Below, piece after piece: positions 32,512 through 40,236 of a DNA stretch of 64,000 nt (position 1 is its first letter; every line of letters begins with the position of its first letter). The notes below the pieces were generated by a model that did no database searches, was not told the DNA's origin, and saw only the letters and a list, made by a program, of their open reading frames with translations. Position numbers and translations under genes: made by a program. The DNA comes from SFWF01 sp045638145 (GTDB lineage: Bacteria > Bacillota > Clostridia > Oscillospirales > Acutalibacteraceae), in NCBI GenBank assembly GCA_045638145.1, contig JAZUAU010000004.1:24866-88865 (forward strand), read 5' to 3'.

Positions 32512-32871
32512 TTAAAGCAATATGTACGCTAGGGCGAGAATGAGTGTTTCGTCGGCAGACTCGTTTGAGAGTAAGAGTATCAGCCCGAGTAGGAGAAGAG
32601 AGTCCCCATTTTTAAGCATTTCGGGCAGATTAAGATACTTCAAAAGTGAAGAAACCTGGTTGTTTCTTCCTGTCTCCAACGGTCTTGCAGCAGGCGTAGG
32701 GGAAGCCTTAATTTTCGGTGTTTCTTCCTCATTTTGCTTCGGTATGCTCACAAAATCAGGGAAGGGGAGTCGACTTTTGTGGGTTTTGATTGCAGATTCA
32801 AAAGCGTTTTGCTTCATTCTTTCAAATTCCTCGCGGCTCATACCGTCCACACTCTTCACCTCACAGTTCAA
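32512..32871 (-). CDS. Unknown protein with hydrophobic C-terminus (third gene of a three-gene cluster)
   Basis: The 119-residue product is not assigned to a function. It has a charged helical N-terminus (SREEFERMKQNAFESAIKTH), a Pro-rich linker, and a hydrophobic C-terminal segment with acidic spacers (LLLLGLILLLSNESADETLI) that could insert in or lie on a membrane. It overlaps the gene upstream by 11 bases, so the three genes are surely co-transcribed. Small proteins ending in such Leu-rich/acidic segments recur in Clostridia, sometimes near sporulation genes; I have only that impression as a functional hint. Confidence 0.7.
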   Translation of the reverse strand: MNCEVKSVDGMSREEFERMKQNAFESAIKTHKSRLPFPDFVSIPKQNEEETPKIKASPTPAARPLETGRNNQVSSLLKYLNLPEMLKNGDSLLLLGLILLLSNESADETLILALAYILL

Positions 32872-33205
32872 AAAGGCCTAGTTTTGACAGCATAGGCGCC
32901 ATATCGAGAAGCCGAAGCATTTTCACTGCCTTGTCAACCCTCGTTTGCCGTTCGGGTTGCAGATGGGGCTTTAAAGCAAGTAAAAGCCGTACCCGAGAAT
33001 CGTCCTGATGCGGCTTTATCATTTCGGCAATTTTTGCAATGCTGCTGATATCGGGTATAGACGGTTCGGGCTCGGCAGTTGTGGGTGCAGGCTGCGGTAG
33101 GGAAGCGGCGCTGCCTCCAAAAATACTTTCTGCCATAGCCTTAATTTTTTCCATACCTTGAGGATCAGAAAGCAGCGCACCAAGTTGCTCTGTCATATCT
33201 GGCAT
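32861..33205 (-). CDS. Unknown 114-residue protein (second gene of the cluster)
   Basis: Not recognised. The product begins MPDMTEQLGALLSDPQGMEK, followed by a Pro/Ala/Glu linker (about 35-55) and a helical C-terminal half with KIAEMIKPHQDDSRVRLLLA and a predicted helix to the end. There is no membrane segment or signal peptide. AAGGTGATAAA precedes the ATG. The IKPHxxDxRxxLLxALKPxL pattern looks like a conserved helical repeat. It overlaps the third gene by 11 bases and lies 4 bases after the first. Confidence 0.7.
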   Translation of the reverse strand: MPDMTEQLGALLSDPQGMEKIKAMAESIFGGSAASLPQPAPTTAEPEPSIPDISSIAKIAEMIKPHQDDSRVRLLLALKPHLQPERQTRVDKAVKMLRLLDMAPMLSKLGLFEL

Positions 33206-33209
33206 TTTA

Positions 33210-33383
33210 TCACCTTCCGCCCATCATTTTAATGATTTTTTGAGCTTCCGCGCTCGATAAAAATTGCTTTCGAGCCGTAGGGTCGCGCATAAGAGAATCA
33301 AGCAATTGCCTTTCTTCGGGTGAGAGCTTTGAAATGAGAGCCTCTGGATTGGTATTTTTCAGTATGTTATCAGAATTATTCAC
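33210..33383 (-). CDS. Unknown 57-residue protein (first gene of the cluster)
   Basis: Not recognised. I set the start at GTG 33383, since an upstream GTG at 33392 lies inside the ribosome site AAGGTGATTATA. The product is an all-helical, charged small protein with ALISKLSPEERQLLDSLM and ARKQFLSSAEAQKIIKMMGG. It ends 4 bases before the second gene of the cluster. Confidence 0.65.
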   Translation of the reverse strand: MNNSDNILKNTNPEALISKLSPEERQLLDSLMRDPTARKQFLSSAEAQKIIKMMGGR

Positions 33384-33454
33384 TATAATCACCTTGCAAA
33401 ATGTAGTTTAATATACTATATGAAGCATAAATTTAAGTATGAATGGAGAAAATG

Positions 33455-33931
33455 ATGTATATACTTGTAATTTCGGATACTCACGGCAGGGTGAGTGAGA
33501 TTGAAAAGGCAATCGAAGCCCATCCCGAAATAAAGCATATCTTTTTTCTTGGCGACTGTGTCAGAGACATGGAAGACATTCCTCTTGTATATACCGATAA
33601 GATCTATCACATAGTCGAGGGAAACTGCGATGGCTACACTGAATATAAATCTTCAGACGTGGTAGAGCTTTACGGTAAAAGAATTTTCTTTACCCACGGG
33701 CATAACTTCGGCGTGAAATCAGGGCCCGAAAAGCTTTATGCCGAAGCCGAAAGGCAGAATGCCGACCTTGTACTCTACGGCCATACCCACGCGGCTATTA
33801 CAGAGTATGCTGATGGGCGACATTTTGTGAATCCCGGCTCACTTTATTCGGGAGCCTCCGGTTTTCGGTCCTATGCTATAGTGGATATTACAGAAAGAGG
33901 CATTATGCCTAGCATTATAAAAACCTCTTAA
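33455..33931 (+). CDS. YfcE/MJ0936-type metallophosphoesterase
   Basis: Small calcineurin-like phosphoesterase of about 158 residues. The metal-binding motifs are all present: ISDTHG, FLGDCVRDME, VEGNCDG, FTHGHNFGV and LYGHTHAA. Three ATGs are close together (33443, 33452, 33455); 33455 has the best spacing to GGAG and fits homologues that start with a short strand before ISDTHG. Members hydrolyse phosphodiesters in vitro, but the natural substrate is unknown. It stands alone on the plus strand, divergent from the three-gene cluster. Confidence 0.92.
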   Translation: MYILVISDTHGRVSEIEKAIEAHPEIKHIFFLGDCVRDMEDIPLVYTDKIYHIVEGNCDGYTEYKSSDVVELYGKRIFFTHGHNFGVKSGPEKLYAEAERQNADLVLYGHTHAAITEYADGRHFVNPGSLYSGASGFRSYAIVDITERGIMPSIIKTS

Positions 33932-33949
33932 ATACAGTAAATATATATC

Positions 33950-33978
33950 TTGCAAAAATAGGCTATTTGTGGTAAAAT
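33950..33978 (+). promoter_or_regulatory. Promoter of the sugar-modification trio
   Basis: TTGCAA (33950-33955), 17-base spacer, TAAAAT (33973-33978) preceded by TGTGG. About 95 bases of leader precede the likely ATG at 34077. Confidence 0.65.
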
Positions 33979-34076
33979 AGCAACAAAGTGAGTTAGTGTC
34001 ACTTTTTGTTAGAAAATGCATAAAAAACTGTGCCTCTTGTGGGGGTTGCCGGCAGAGGACTGTGTGGGTTGAATAT

Positions 34077-35954
34077 ATGAAAAAATATACTAATAAACTT
34101 GATATAGACAGCATTCGCAAGATAATTATAATGATAGTACTTGATGTTATCGGAATCGTTGGTTCCTTCTTTTTGGCTATCTGGGTCAGACACGATTTCA
34201 GCATCAACGATATTCCCGCAGAAAAGCTTACTATGTTCAGCGAAACGGTATTCGGATGGGCAATAATTGCAGTTATTGTTTTTGCGATATTTAAGCTTTA
34301 TAACCGTATATGGAGCTACGTCAGCGTTGACGAGCTTTTCAGGATTTTGTCCGCCTACGCAGTGCTTATCGTAATAGGCTCACTGTATTTCAACCTTTCA
34401 GGAATGAGAGAGGTAATGTGGCTGTCCTATTTTGTGCTTGGTGTAGTATTCAGCTTCATTTGCACCGTGCTTATTCGCTTCTCGTATAGGGTCGTTATAA
34501 CAACCGTACACGATTTTGAAGGTAGACTCGACAGCACCGGCAAGGATAACGTTTTGATTATTGGCGCAGGTCAGGCAGGAAGAAGTCTTGTTAACGAGTT
34601 TAAAACAAGCGCTTATCTCGGCAAAAATCGCGTTTGCTGTATGATAGACGATGACCACAGTAAAATCGGCAAAACCCTACTTGGAATTCCCGTTGCCGGA
34701 GATAGACATTATATTGCCGAGGCGGTAAAAAAATACAATATCAATAAGATAATTTTTGCCATTCCGAGTATCAGTCCCAAGGAGAAGAAAGAGATTCTTG
34801 ATATTTGCAGTCAGACCGCCTGCAAGGTACAGGTTGTTCCCGGTATGTATCAGTTTCTTAACGAAGAGGTAACCGTTTCCAAACTCCGTAAGGTAGACGT
34901 TGTAGACCTTCTCGGACGCGATCCCATAAAGGTTAATACAGAAGAGATTCTCGGCTATGTGTCAAACAAGGTAATTATGGTAACGGGCGGCGGTGGCTCA
35001 ATCGGGAGCGAGCTTTGCCGTCAGATTGCAAAGAGCAATCCTAAAACCCTGATTGTTTTTGATATTTATGAAAATAATGCTTATGCAATCCAGCAGGAGC
35101 TGCAGAGAACCTACCCAAACCTTAATCTCATAACCCTTATCGGTTCGGTAAGAAACACAGCAAGACTTGACAAGGTGCTTGGCAAGTACAAACCCGATAT
35201 TGTCTTCCACGCCGCTGCTCACAAGCATGTACCGTTAATGGAGGAAAGTCCCAACGAAGCGGTTAAAAACAATGTTTTCGGAACATATAAAATGGCAAAA
35301 GCTGCCGTAAAATACGGCGTAAATAAATTTGTGTTAATCTCTACCGACAAGGCGGTTAATCCCACAAATATTATGGGTGCGTCAAAGCGACTTTGTGAAA
35401 TGGTAGTTCAGATGATGAACCGCGAGAGTGACACCGAGTTTGTTGCCGTTCGTTTCGGAAATGTGCTCGGCAGTAACGGAAGCGTCATACCGCTATTCAA
35501 ACAGCAGATAGAAGAGGGTGGACCCGTAACCGTAACTCATCCTGAAATTATCCGCTACTTTATGACTATACCCGAAGCAGTATCACTTGTACTTCAGGCT
35601 GGTTATTATGCAAAGGGCGGGGAAATTTTTGTTCTTGATATGGGTGATCCTGTCAAGATTGACACAATGGCAAGAAATCTTATAAAGCTTTCGGGATATG
35701 AGCCCGATGTTGATATAAAGATTGTCTACACGGGGCTAAGACCGGGCGAAAAGCTTTATGAAGAGCTCCTTATGGATGAAGAGGGCTTGCAGGAGACTGC
35801 AAACCGTCTAATTCATATAGGAAAGCCTATCGAAATGGACGACGAAAAATTCAAGGAGCAGCTACTGCGGCTTGAAGAGGCTTATAAGGTTGAAGCCGAA
35901 GACATGAAGCAGATTGTTGCTGAAATCGTTCCTACCTATCAACTCCAAAAATAA
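34077..35954 (+). CDS. Membrane-bound nucleotide-sugar 4,6-dehydratase (PglF/FlaA1/CapD-like)
   Basis: Predicted to convert UDP-GlcNAc to a 4-keto-6-deoxy sugar nucleotide. From ATG 34077 the product has 625 residues: four N-terminal helices (about 15-130), a first Rossmann-like domain (VLIIGAGQAGRSLVNEF), and a second catalytic one with VTGGGGSIGSELCRQI. In the catalytic site the motif ISTDKAVNPTNIMGASKR replaces the usual YxxxK of extended SDR enzymes, which is typical of this dehydratase group. The frame is open from GTG 33996, but those codons look non-coding. Followed after 29 bases by an aminotransferase. Confidence 0.88.
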   Translation: MKKYTNKLDIDSIRKIIIMIVLDVIGIVGSFFLAIWVRHDFSINDIPAEKLTMFSETVFGWAIIAVIVFAIFKLYNRIWSYVSVDELFRILSAYAVLIVIGSLYFNLSGMREVMWLSYFVLGVVFSFICTVLIRFSYRVVITTVHDFEGRLDSTGKDNVLIIGAGQAGRSLVNEFKTSAYLGKNRVCCMIDDDHSKIGKTLLGIPVAGDRHYIAEAVKKYNINKIIFAIPSISPKEKKEILDICSQTACKVQVVPGMYQFLNEEVTVSKLRKVDVVDLLGRDPIKVNTEEILGYVSNKVIMVTGGGGSIGSELCRQIAKSNPKTLIVFDIYENNAYAIQQELQRTYPNLNLITLIGSVRNTARLDKVLGKYKPDIVFHAAAHKHVPLMEESPNEAVKNNVFGTYKMAKAAVKYGVNKFVLISTDKAVNPTNIMGASKRLCEMVVQMMNRESDTEFVAVRFGNVLGSNGSVIPLFKQQIEEGGPVTVTHPEIIRYFMTIPEAVSLVLQAGYYAKGGEIFVLDMGDPVKIDTMARNLIKLSGYEPDVDIKIVYTGLRPGEKLYEELLMDEEGLQETANRLIHIGKPIEMDDEKFKEQLLRLEEAYKVEAEDMKQIVAEIVPTYQLQK

Positions 35955-35983
35955 CAGCAACTTACAAAAGGGGGATTTTTTAA

Positions 35984-37186
35984 GTGAACATTCCGTTTTC
36001 GCCTCCGGACATGTCCGAAAACGAGGCAAGAGAAGTTTACGAAACCATACTTTCGGGTTGGATTACAACCGGTCCGAAAACTATTGAATTTGAGCGTCAG
36101 ATATCCGAATATTGCGGTACGAACCGTGCAGTTTGTCTCAACTCTGCAACCGCCGCACTCGAGCTTACCCTTCGTATGCTCGGTATCGGTGAGGGTGACG
36201 AGGTAATCATTCCCGCATACACCTATACCGCGAGCTGCAGCGTAATTTGTCACGTTGGCGCAACACCCGTTATGCTAGATGTTGCAAAGGATAGCTTTGA
36301 GATGGATTATTCCCGTCTTGCCGACGCAATAACCGACAAAACAAAGGCAATTATACCCGTTGATATTGCAGGAATTGTTTGTGATTTTGATAAAATTTAT
36401 GCCGCAATAAATGAAAAGAAGAGCCTTTTCAAAGCATCTAACGAAATTCAGAAAAAAATCGGCAGAGTAGCCGTTATTTCCGACTGTGCACACGGCTTCG
36501 GCGCAGAGCAAAAAGGCAAGAAAGCAGGTCTTATTGCAGACTTTACCTGTTTCAGTTTCCATGCTGTAAAAAATCTTACAACCGCAGAGGGCGGAGCGGT
36601 TACCTGGAATCCCCCGCTTGGGCTTAACGATGATGAATTCTATAGAGGAATTCAGATTTACTCTCTACACGGACAGACAAAATCTGCCCTCAGTAAGAAT
36701 CAGCCCGGTGCTTGGGAGTATGATATCATCGGACCTTATTATAAATGTAATATGACCGACATTATGGCGGCAATCGGACTTGCACAGATTAAGCGTTACG
36801 ATGCTATGCTTGCACGCCGTCATGAGATTATAAAGAAATACAACGCGGCTTTTTGTAATATCGGCGTAAAGCTTCTTACCCACACGGGAGAGGATTTCCG
36901 TTCCAGCGGTCACCTTTATCTTGTTCGCGTAGACGGGGCAGACGCAGCCACCCGTAACGAGATTATAGTTAAAATGGCAGAAGCCGGAATCGCCTGCAAT
37001 GTCCACTATAAGCCTCTTCCTATGCTGACCGCCTACAAGAATCTAGGCTTTGATATAAAAGATTATCCGAATGCATACGCTCAGTATGAAAACGAGATAA
37101 CCCTGCCACTTTATTCTCGCCTTACTGATGAGCAGTTAGATTATATTATTGAAAACTTTGTTAGAATTGTCGGAGAATATAAATGA
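35984..37186 (+). CDS. DegT/DnrJ/EryC1-type sugar aminotransferase
   Basis: PLP enzyme that aminates keto-sugar nucleotides, 400 residues. Visible motifs are SGWITTGPKTIEFE, NSATAALELTLRMLG, the PLP-binding Asp in SDCAHGFGA, and the lysine region CFSFHAVKNLTTAEGGAV (18 residues). It starts with GTG 35984 behind a GGGGG ribosome site. Its position right after the 4,6-dehydratase predicts formation of a UDP-4-amino-4,6-dideoxy sugar, as in bacillosamine synthesis. It overlaps the next gene by 4 bases. Confidence 0.92.
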   Translation: MNIPFSPPDMSENEAREVYETILSGWITTGPKTIEFERQISEYCGTNRAVCLNSATAALELTLRMLGIGEGDEVIIPAYTYTASCSVICHVGATPVMLDVAKDSFEMDYSRLADAITDKTKAIIPVDIAGIVCDFDKIYAAINEKKSLFKASNEIQKKIGRVAVISDCAHGFGAEQKGKKAGLIADFTCFSFHAVKNLTTAEGGAVTWNPPLGLNDDEFYRGIQIYSLHGQTKSALSKNQPGAWEYDIIGPYYKCNMTDIMAAIGLAQIKRYDAMLARRHEIIKKYNAAFCNIGVKLLTHTGEDFRSSGHLYLVRVDGADAATRNEIIVKMAEAGIACNVHYKPLPMLTAYKNLGFDIKDYPNAYAQYENEITLPLYSRLTDEQLDYIIENFVRIVGEYK

Positions 37187-37863
37187 TAAAGTGGGAAAAT
37201 TTACCAGATGAAATGAAAAACGTCAAGGTAAAGGAATACTATGATGCCCTTCGTAAAAGGGCATTTTCCTTAGTTTTAAAAAGAGCATTCGATATATTTG
37301 CTTCAGCTCTTCTCATTATTCTTCTCTCTCCCGTAATGCTGGTGCTTGCCATTTGGATAAAATGCGATTCCAAGGGTCCCGTTTTTTACAGAAGTGAGAG
37401 GGTAACGAGATATAATAAGCCATTTAAAATTTTCAAATTCCGCACAATGGTAACGAATGCCGACAAAATGGGCTCGCTTATCACCGTTTCGGGCGATAGC
37501 CGAATTACAAAGGTCGGCGCGAAAATCCGCCATTCAAGGCTTGACGAAATTCCTCAGCTTTTCAATGTCTTTATCGGCGAGATGAGCTTCGTGGGCACCC
37601 GCCCCGAGGTTAGACGCTATGTTGACGCCTATACCGACGAAATGATGGCAACCCTGCTTCTTCCCGCGGGTATTACCTCAACCGCATCCATTAATTATAA
37701 GGATGAGGATACCGTTATGAAGGAGCTTACCGACAAGGGAATGAGTGTTGACGAGGCTTATATCGACCACGTTCTCCCTGATAAGATGAAATATAACCTT
37801 GAATATACCAAAACCGCAGGTCTGTTTAAAGACATTGCAATCTGCGTAAAGACCGTTATATAA
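37183..37863 (+). CDS. Undecaprenyl-phosphate sugar phosphotransferase (PglC-like)
   Basis: Monotopic phosphoglycosyl transferase that moves a sugar-1-phosphate onto undecaprenyl phosphate, the first membrane step of glycan assembly. The 226-residue product has one hydrophobic segment (about 31-55) and the family motifs FKIFKFRTMVTNAD, RHSRLDEIPQLFNV (the DE dyad) and MSFVGTRPEVRRYV. The trio dehydratase-aminotransferase-PGT matches PglF-PglE-PglC; a PglD-type acetyltransferase and glycosyltransferases are missing here. A strong bidirectional terminator follows. Confidence 0.93.
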   Translation: MIKWENLPDEMKNVKVKEYYDALRKRAFSLVLKRAFDIFASALLIILLSPVMLVLAIWIKCDSKGPVFYRSERVTRYNKPFKIFKFRTMVTNADKMGSLITVSGDSRITKVGAKIRHSRLDEIPQLFNVFIGEMSFVGTRPEVRRYVDAYTDEMMATLLLPAGITSTASINYKDEDTVMKELTDKGMSVDEAYIDHVLPDKMKYNLEYTKTAGLFKDIAICVKTVI

Positions 37864-37864
37864 C

Positions 37865-37909
37865 AAAAAGAGTTGTCTTAAGGGTACAACCCGTAAGACA
37901 ACTCTTTTT
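37865..37909. terminator. Bidirectional terminator between the PGT and ZIP genes
   Basis: AAAAAGAGTTGTCTTA / TAAGACAACTCTTTTT, with inner GGGT/ACCC pairing. It serves both convergent genes. Confidence 0.93.
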
Positions 37910-37910
37910 G

Positions 37911-38672
37911 TTACCCAAGCGCAACATCGAGCGCCATCATAAGAAGAAAGCCAAGGCAAAAGGAGAGAATGGCTTTTTTGTCGGTTTCGTCCTGTGCTTC
38001 GGGCACAAGCTCTTCTATAACTACATAAAACATAGCACCAGCTGCAAAGGCGAGGAGAAACGGCAGTATGGAGATATACCTGTAAAGCAAAAGGGCAAGA
38101 GCGGCGCCGATAGGCTCTACTATACCCGAAAGCGCCCCAATAAGAAATGCTCTTTTTCGGCTTTTGCCGGAGGAATAAAGCGGCATTGAAATTATAGCCC
38201 CCTCGGGCAGATTCTGAAGCCCTATTCCTGTCGCAAGGGCCAAAGCAGAGGCGGCAGTTATATCGGTACTGCCTGAAAGAAGCCCCGCATATACAGCTCC
38301 TACTGCAACCCCCTCGGGCAGATTGTGCAGGGTTACGGCAAGGACGAGCATAGCAGTGTGTTTAGAGGTGCCGCCCCTTTCGCATATATTGCCGAGAGGA
38401 ATAAATTTGTCGGTCAAAAGAAGCGCCAATATACCAAAGAAAAATCCTGCAGCCGCAGGAATAAAAGCCAACGTGCCGAGTGCCGAGGCTGCATCAATCG
38501 CGGGAATGAGCAGACTCCATACAGATGCAGCTACCATAACTCCTGCCGCAAAGCCCGACAAAAACCGCGTCAGAGATAATCTCACTCCGCCGCGCATAAA
38601 GATAACTGAAGCGGCACCGATTACGGTACCAAACAGCGGAATAAAGATTCCGATTAGTGTATCTAAAAGCAA
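37911..38672 (-). CDS. ZIP family metal transporter (GufA-like)
   Basis: Predicted uptake carrier for zinc or other divalent metals, 253 residues with about eight helices. The metal-site motifs HNLPEGVAVG and QNLPEGAIIS, and an acidic VIEELVPEAQDE near the C-terminus, mark the GufA subgroup. It starts with TTG 38672 behind GGTGATTTA. The cytoplasmic His-rich loop of eukaryotic ZIPs is absent. A perfect 13-bp inverted repeat lies 24 bases upstream of the start and may be the operator of a metal-sensing repressor. Confidence 0.92.
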   Translation of the reverse strand: MLLDTLIGIFIPLFGTVIGAASVIFMRGGVRLSLTRFLSGFAAGVMVAASVWSLLIPAIDAASALGTLAFIPAAAGFFFGILALLLTDKFIPLGNICERGGTSKHTAMLVLAVTLHNLPEGVAVGAVYAGLLSGSTDITAASALALATGIGLQNLPEGAIISMPLYSSGKSRKRAFLIGALSGIVEPIGAALALLLYRYISILPFLLAFAAGAMFYVVIEELVPEAQDETDKKAILSFCLGFLLMMALDVALG

Positions 38673-38695
38673 TAAATCACCACATTAGGAGTAAA

Positions 38696-38723
38696 AATAT
38701 AATATATCCCGATATATTATATT
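38696..38723. promoter_or_regulatory. Perfect 13-2-13 inverted repeat upstream of the ZIP gene
   Basis: AATATAATATATC-CC-GATATATTATATT. It lies between the ZIP start and the MATE promoter. The geometry resembles the 12-2-12 operators of ArsR/SmtB metal repressors; which regulator binds is unknown. Confidence 0.55.
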
Positions 38724-38763
38724 AAATGTATCAAAAAAGGTTAAAAAATACTGTTTTTGGGGG

Positions 38764-38792
38764 TTGAATTATTGTTTGGTTGGGTTTATAAT
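38764..38792 (+). promoter_or_regulatory. Candidate promoter of the MATE genes
   Basis: TTGAAT (38764-38769), 17-base spacer, TATAAT (38787-38792), about 40 bases before the first MATE start. Confidence 0.6.
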
Positions 38793-38832
38793 GCAGGGGA
38801 GGATAATTCTAGTATAGTTCGGGGGTGTCTAT

Positions 38833-40215
38833 ATGTTTAAACGAAAACAGATAGATATGGTAAATGGTCCGGTATTAAAAAATATGATAATATTTGCGAT
38901 TCCTGTTATGCTTGCAAGCCTTATCTCAATTGCCTTCAATGCGCTTGACCTTGTTTTTGCAGGTCAGTTTTGCGGAACAGAGGGCTTAACTGCGGTAGGC
39001 TCAACAACGGCACTCACTTCGCTTATAACAAGCCTGTTTTTGGGGCTTGGAGTCGGAGTAAATGTTGCTATGGCGCATGCAATCGGCTCAAAAAATGAAG
39101 AGGCGGTATCGAGGGTCGTACATACTGCGATTTCGCTGGCTTTGGTCGGCGGCTTTTTGCTCTTCGCTTTTGGCTTCTTCTTTTCAAAACCAATACTTGT
39201 TGCTATGGACACTGCTCCTGATGTATTGGAAACGGCAGCACTTTATATGAAGATTTATTTCATCGGTTGTATCCCGATGCTTGTTTATAGCTTTGCTGCA
39301 GGTATATTCCGAGCAAGCGGAGACTCTGAAACGCCGATGAAATTTATAATCCTCGCAGGGCTTATAAATCTTTGTCTTAAACCCTTTTTCATTAGAGTTT
39401 TAAATATGGATGTTATGGGTATTGCAACCTCAACTGCTATTACCCACCTTGTTTCAGCGACACTTTCTGTCAGACTTTTAATAAAGAAGAAAGATGCTTG
39501 CCGATTAGATCCAAAAAAGATGAGATTCCACAAAAAAGAGCTTTTGCGCCTTCTTGTGCTCGGCATCCCTGCAGGACTTCAAAGCTCAATGTTCTCGATT
39601 TCAAATGTTCTCATTCAGTCTGCCGTGAACGGTATCGGAAACGAGCTTGGCAAGGCATTTATTGCAGGAAATGCTGCTGCTAACAATGTAGAAAATGCGC
39701 TGAATGCTATAGTTCACTCGGTATATCAGGTTTCAATTAACTTTACAGGACAGAATGTTGGTAAGGGCGATATAAATAGAGTAAAGAAAGTATTTAAAAC
39801 AGCTCTCGCATTTGTAACGGTTACGGGCGTCACCTTGTGCGCTATTGTATATATATTCCGTTACCCCATTTTGTCAATATATACATCTGATGCGGCCTCA
39901 ATCGATTTCGGTGTAAAATATCGCATAATGTTCGTCTGCGTTCCTTATTTCCTTTGGGCAATTCAAGACACTATGGCTGGCTCGATTCGTGGTATGGGCT
40001 CTTCTGTGCCGCCTACCGTTATTGCGATACTTGGCATTTGCGTTTTCCGCGTTACCTGGCAGTACACCGTTTATCCTCTTGTCGGTACGGTAGACAGCCT
40101 TTTTATCGCATATCCTGTTTCTTGGATTTTAACCGGTATTGCAAATCTCATTTGCTATCTGGTTGTTTTCAACAGCTTCAAAAAGCGAATGCTCGCAAAG
40201 GGACTTGCAGAATAA
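38833..40215 (+). CDS. MATE family efflux transporter (first of a tandem pair)
   Basis: Cation-coupled efflux or flippase-like transporter of 460 residues with twelve predicted helices. The N-terminal MVNGPVLKNMIIFAIPVML and QFCGTEGLTAVGST segments are typical of clostridial MATE proteins, as is GIPAGLQSSMFSISNVLIQS (20 residues) in the second half. The substrate cannot be told. It is followed after 21 bases by a paralogue; a heteromeric or divergent pair through gene duplication is likely. Confidence 0.92.
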   Translation: MFKRKQIDMVNGPVLKNMIIFAIPVMLASLISIAFNALDLVFAGQFCGTEGLTAVGSTTALTSLITSLFLGLGVGVNVAMAHAIGSKNEEAVSRVVHTAISLALVGGFLLFAFGFFFSKPILVAMDTAPDVLETAALYMKIYFIGCIPMLVYSFAAGIFRASGDSETPMKFIILAGLINLCLKPFFIRVLNMDVMGIATSTAITHLVSATLSVRLLIKKKDACRLDPKKMRFHKKELLRLLVLGIPAGLQSSMFSISNVLIQSAVNGIGNELGKAFIAGNAAANNVENALNAIVHSVYQVSINFTGQNVGKGDINRVKKVFKTALAFVTVTGVTLCAIVYIFRYPILSIYTSDAASIDFGVKYRIMFVCVPYFLWAIQDTMAGSIRGMGSSVPPTVIAILGICVFRVTWQYTVYPLVGTVDSLFIAYPVSWILTGIANLICYLVVFNSFKKRMLAKGLAE

Positions 40216-40236
40216 ACACCCAGGGGGGATGCCTTT

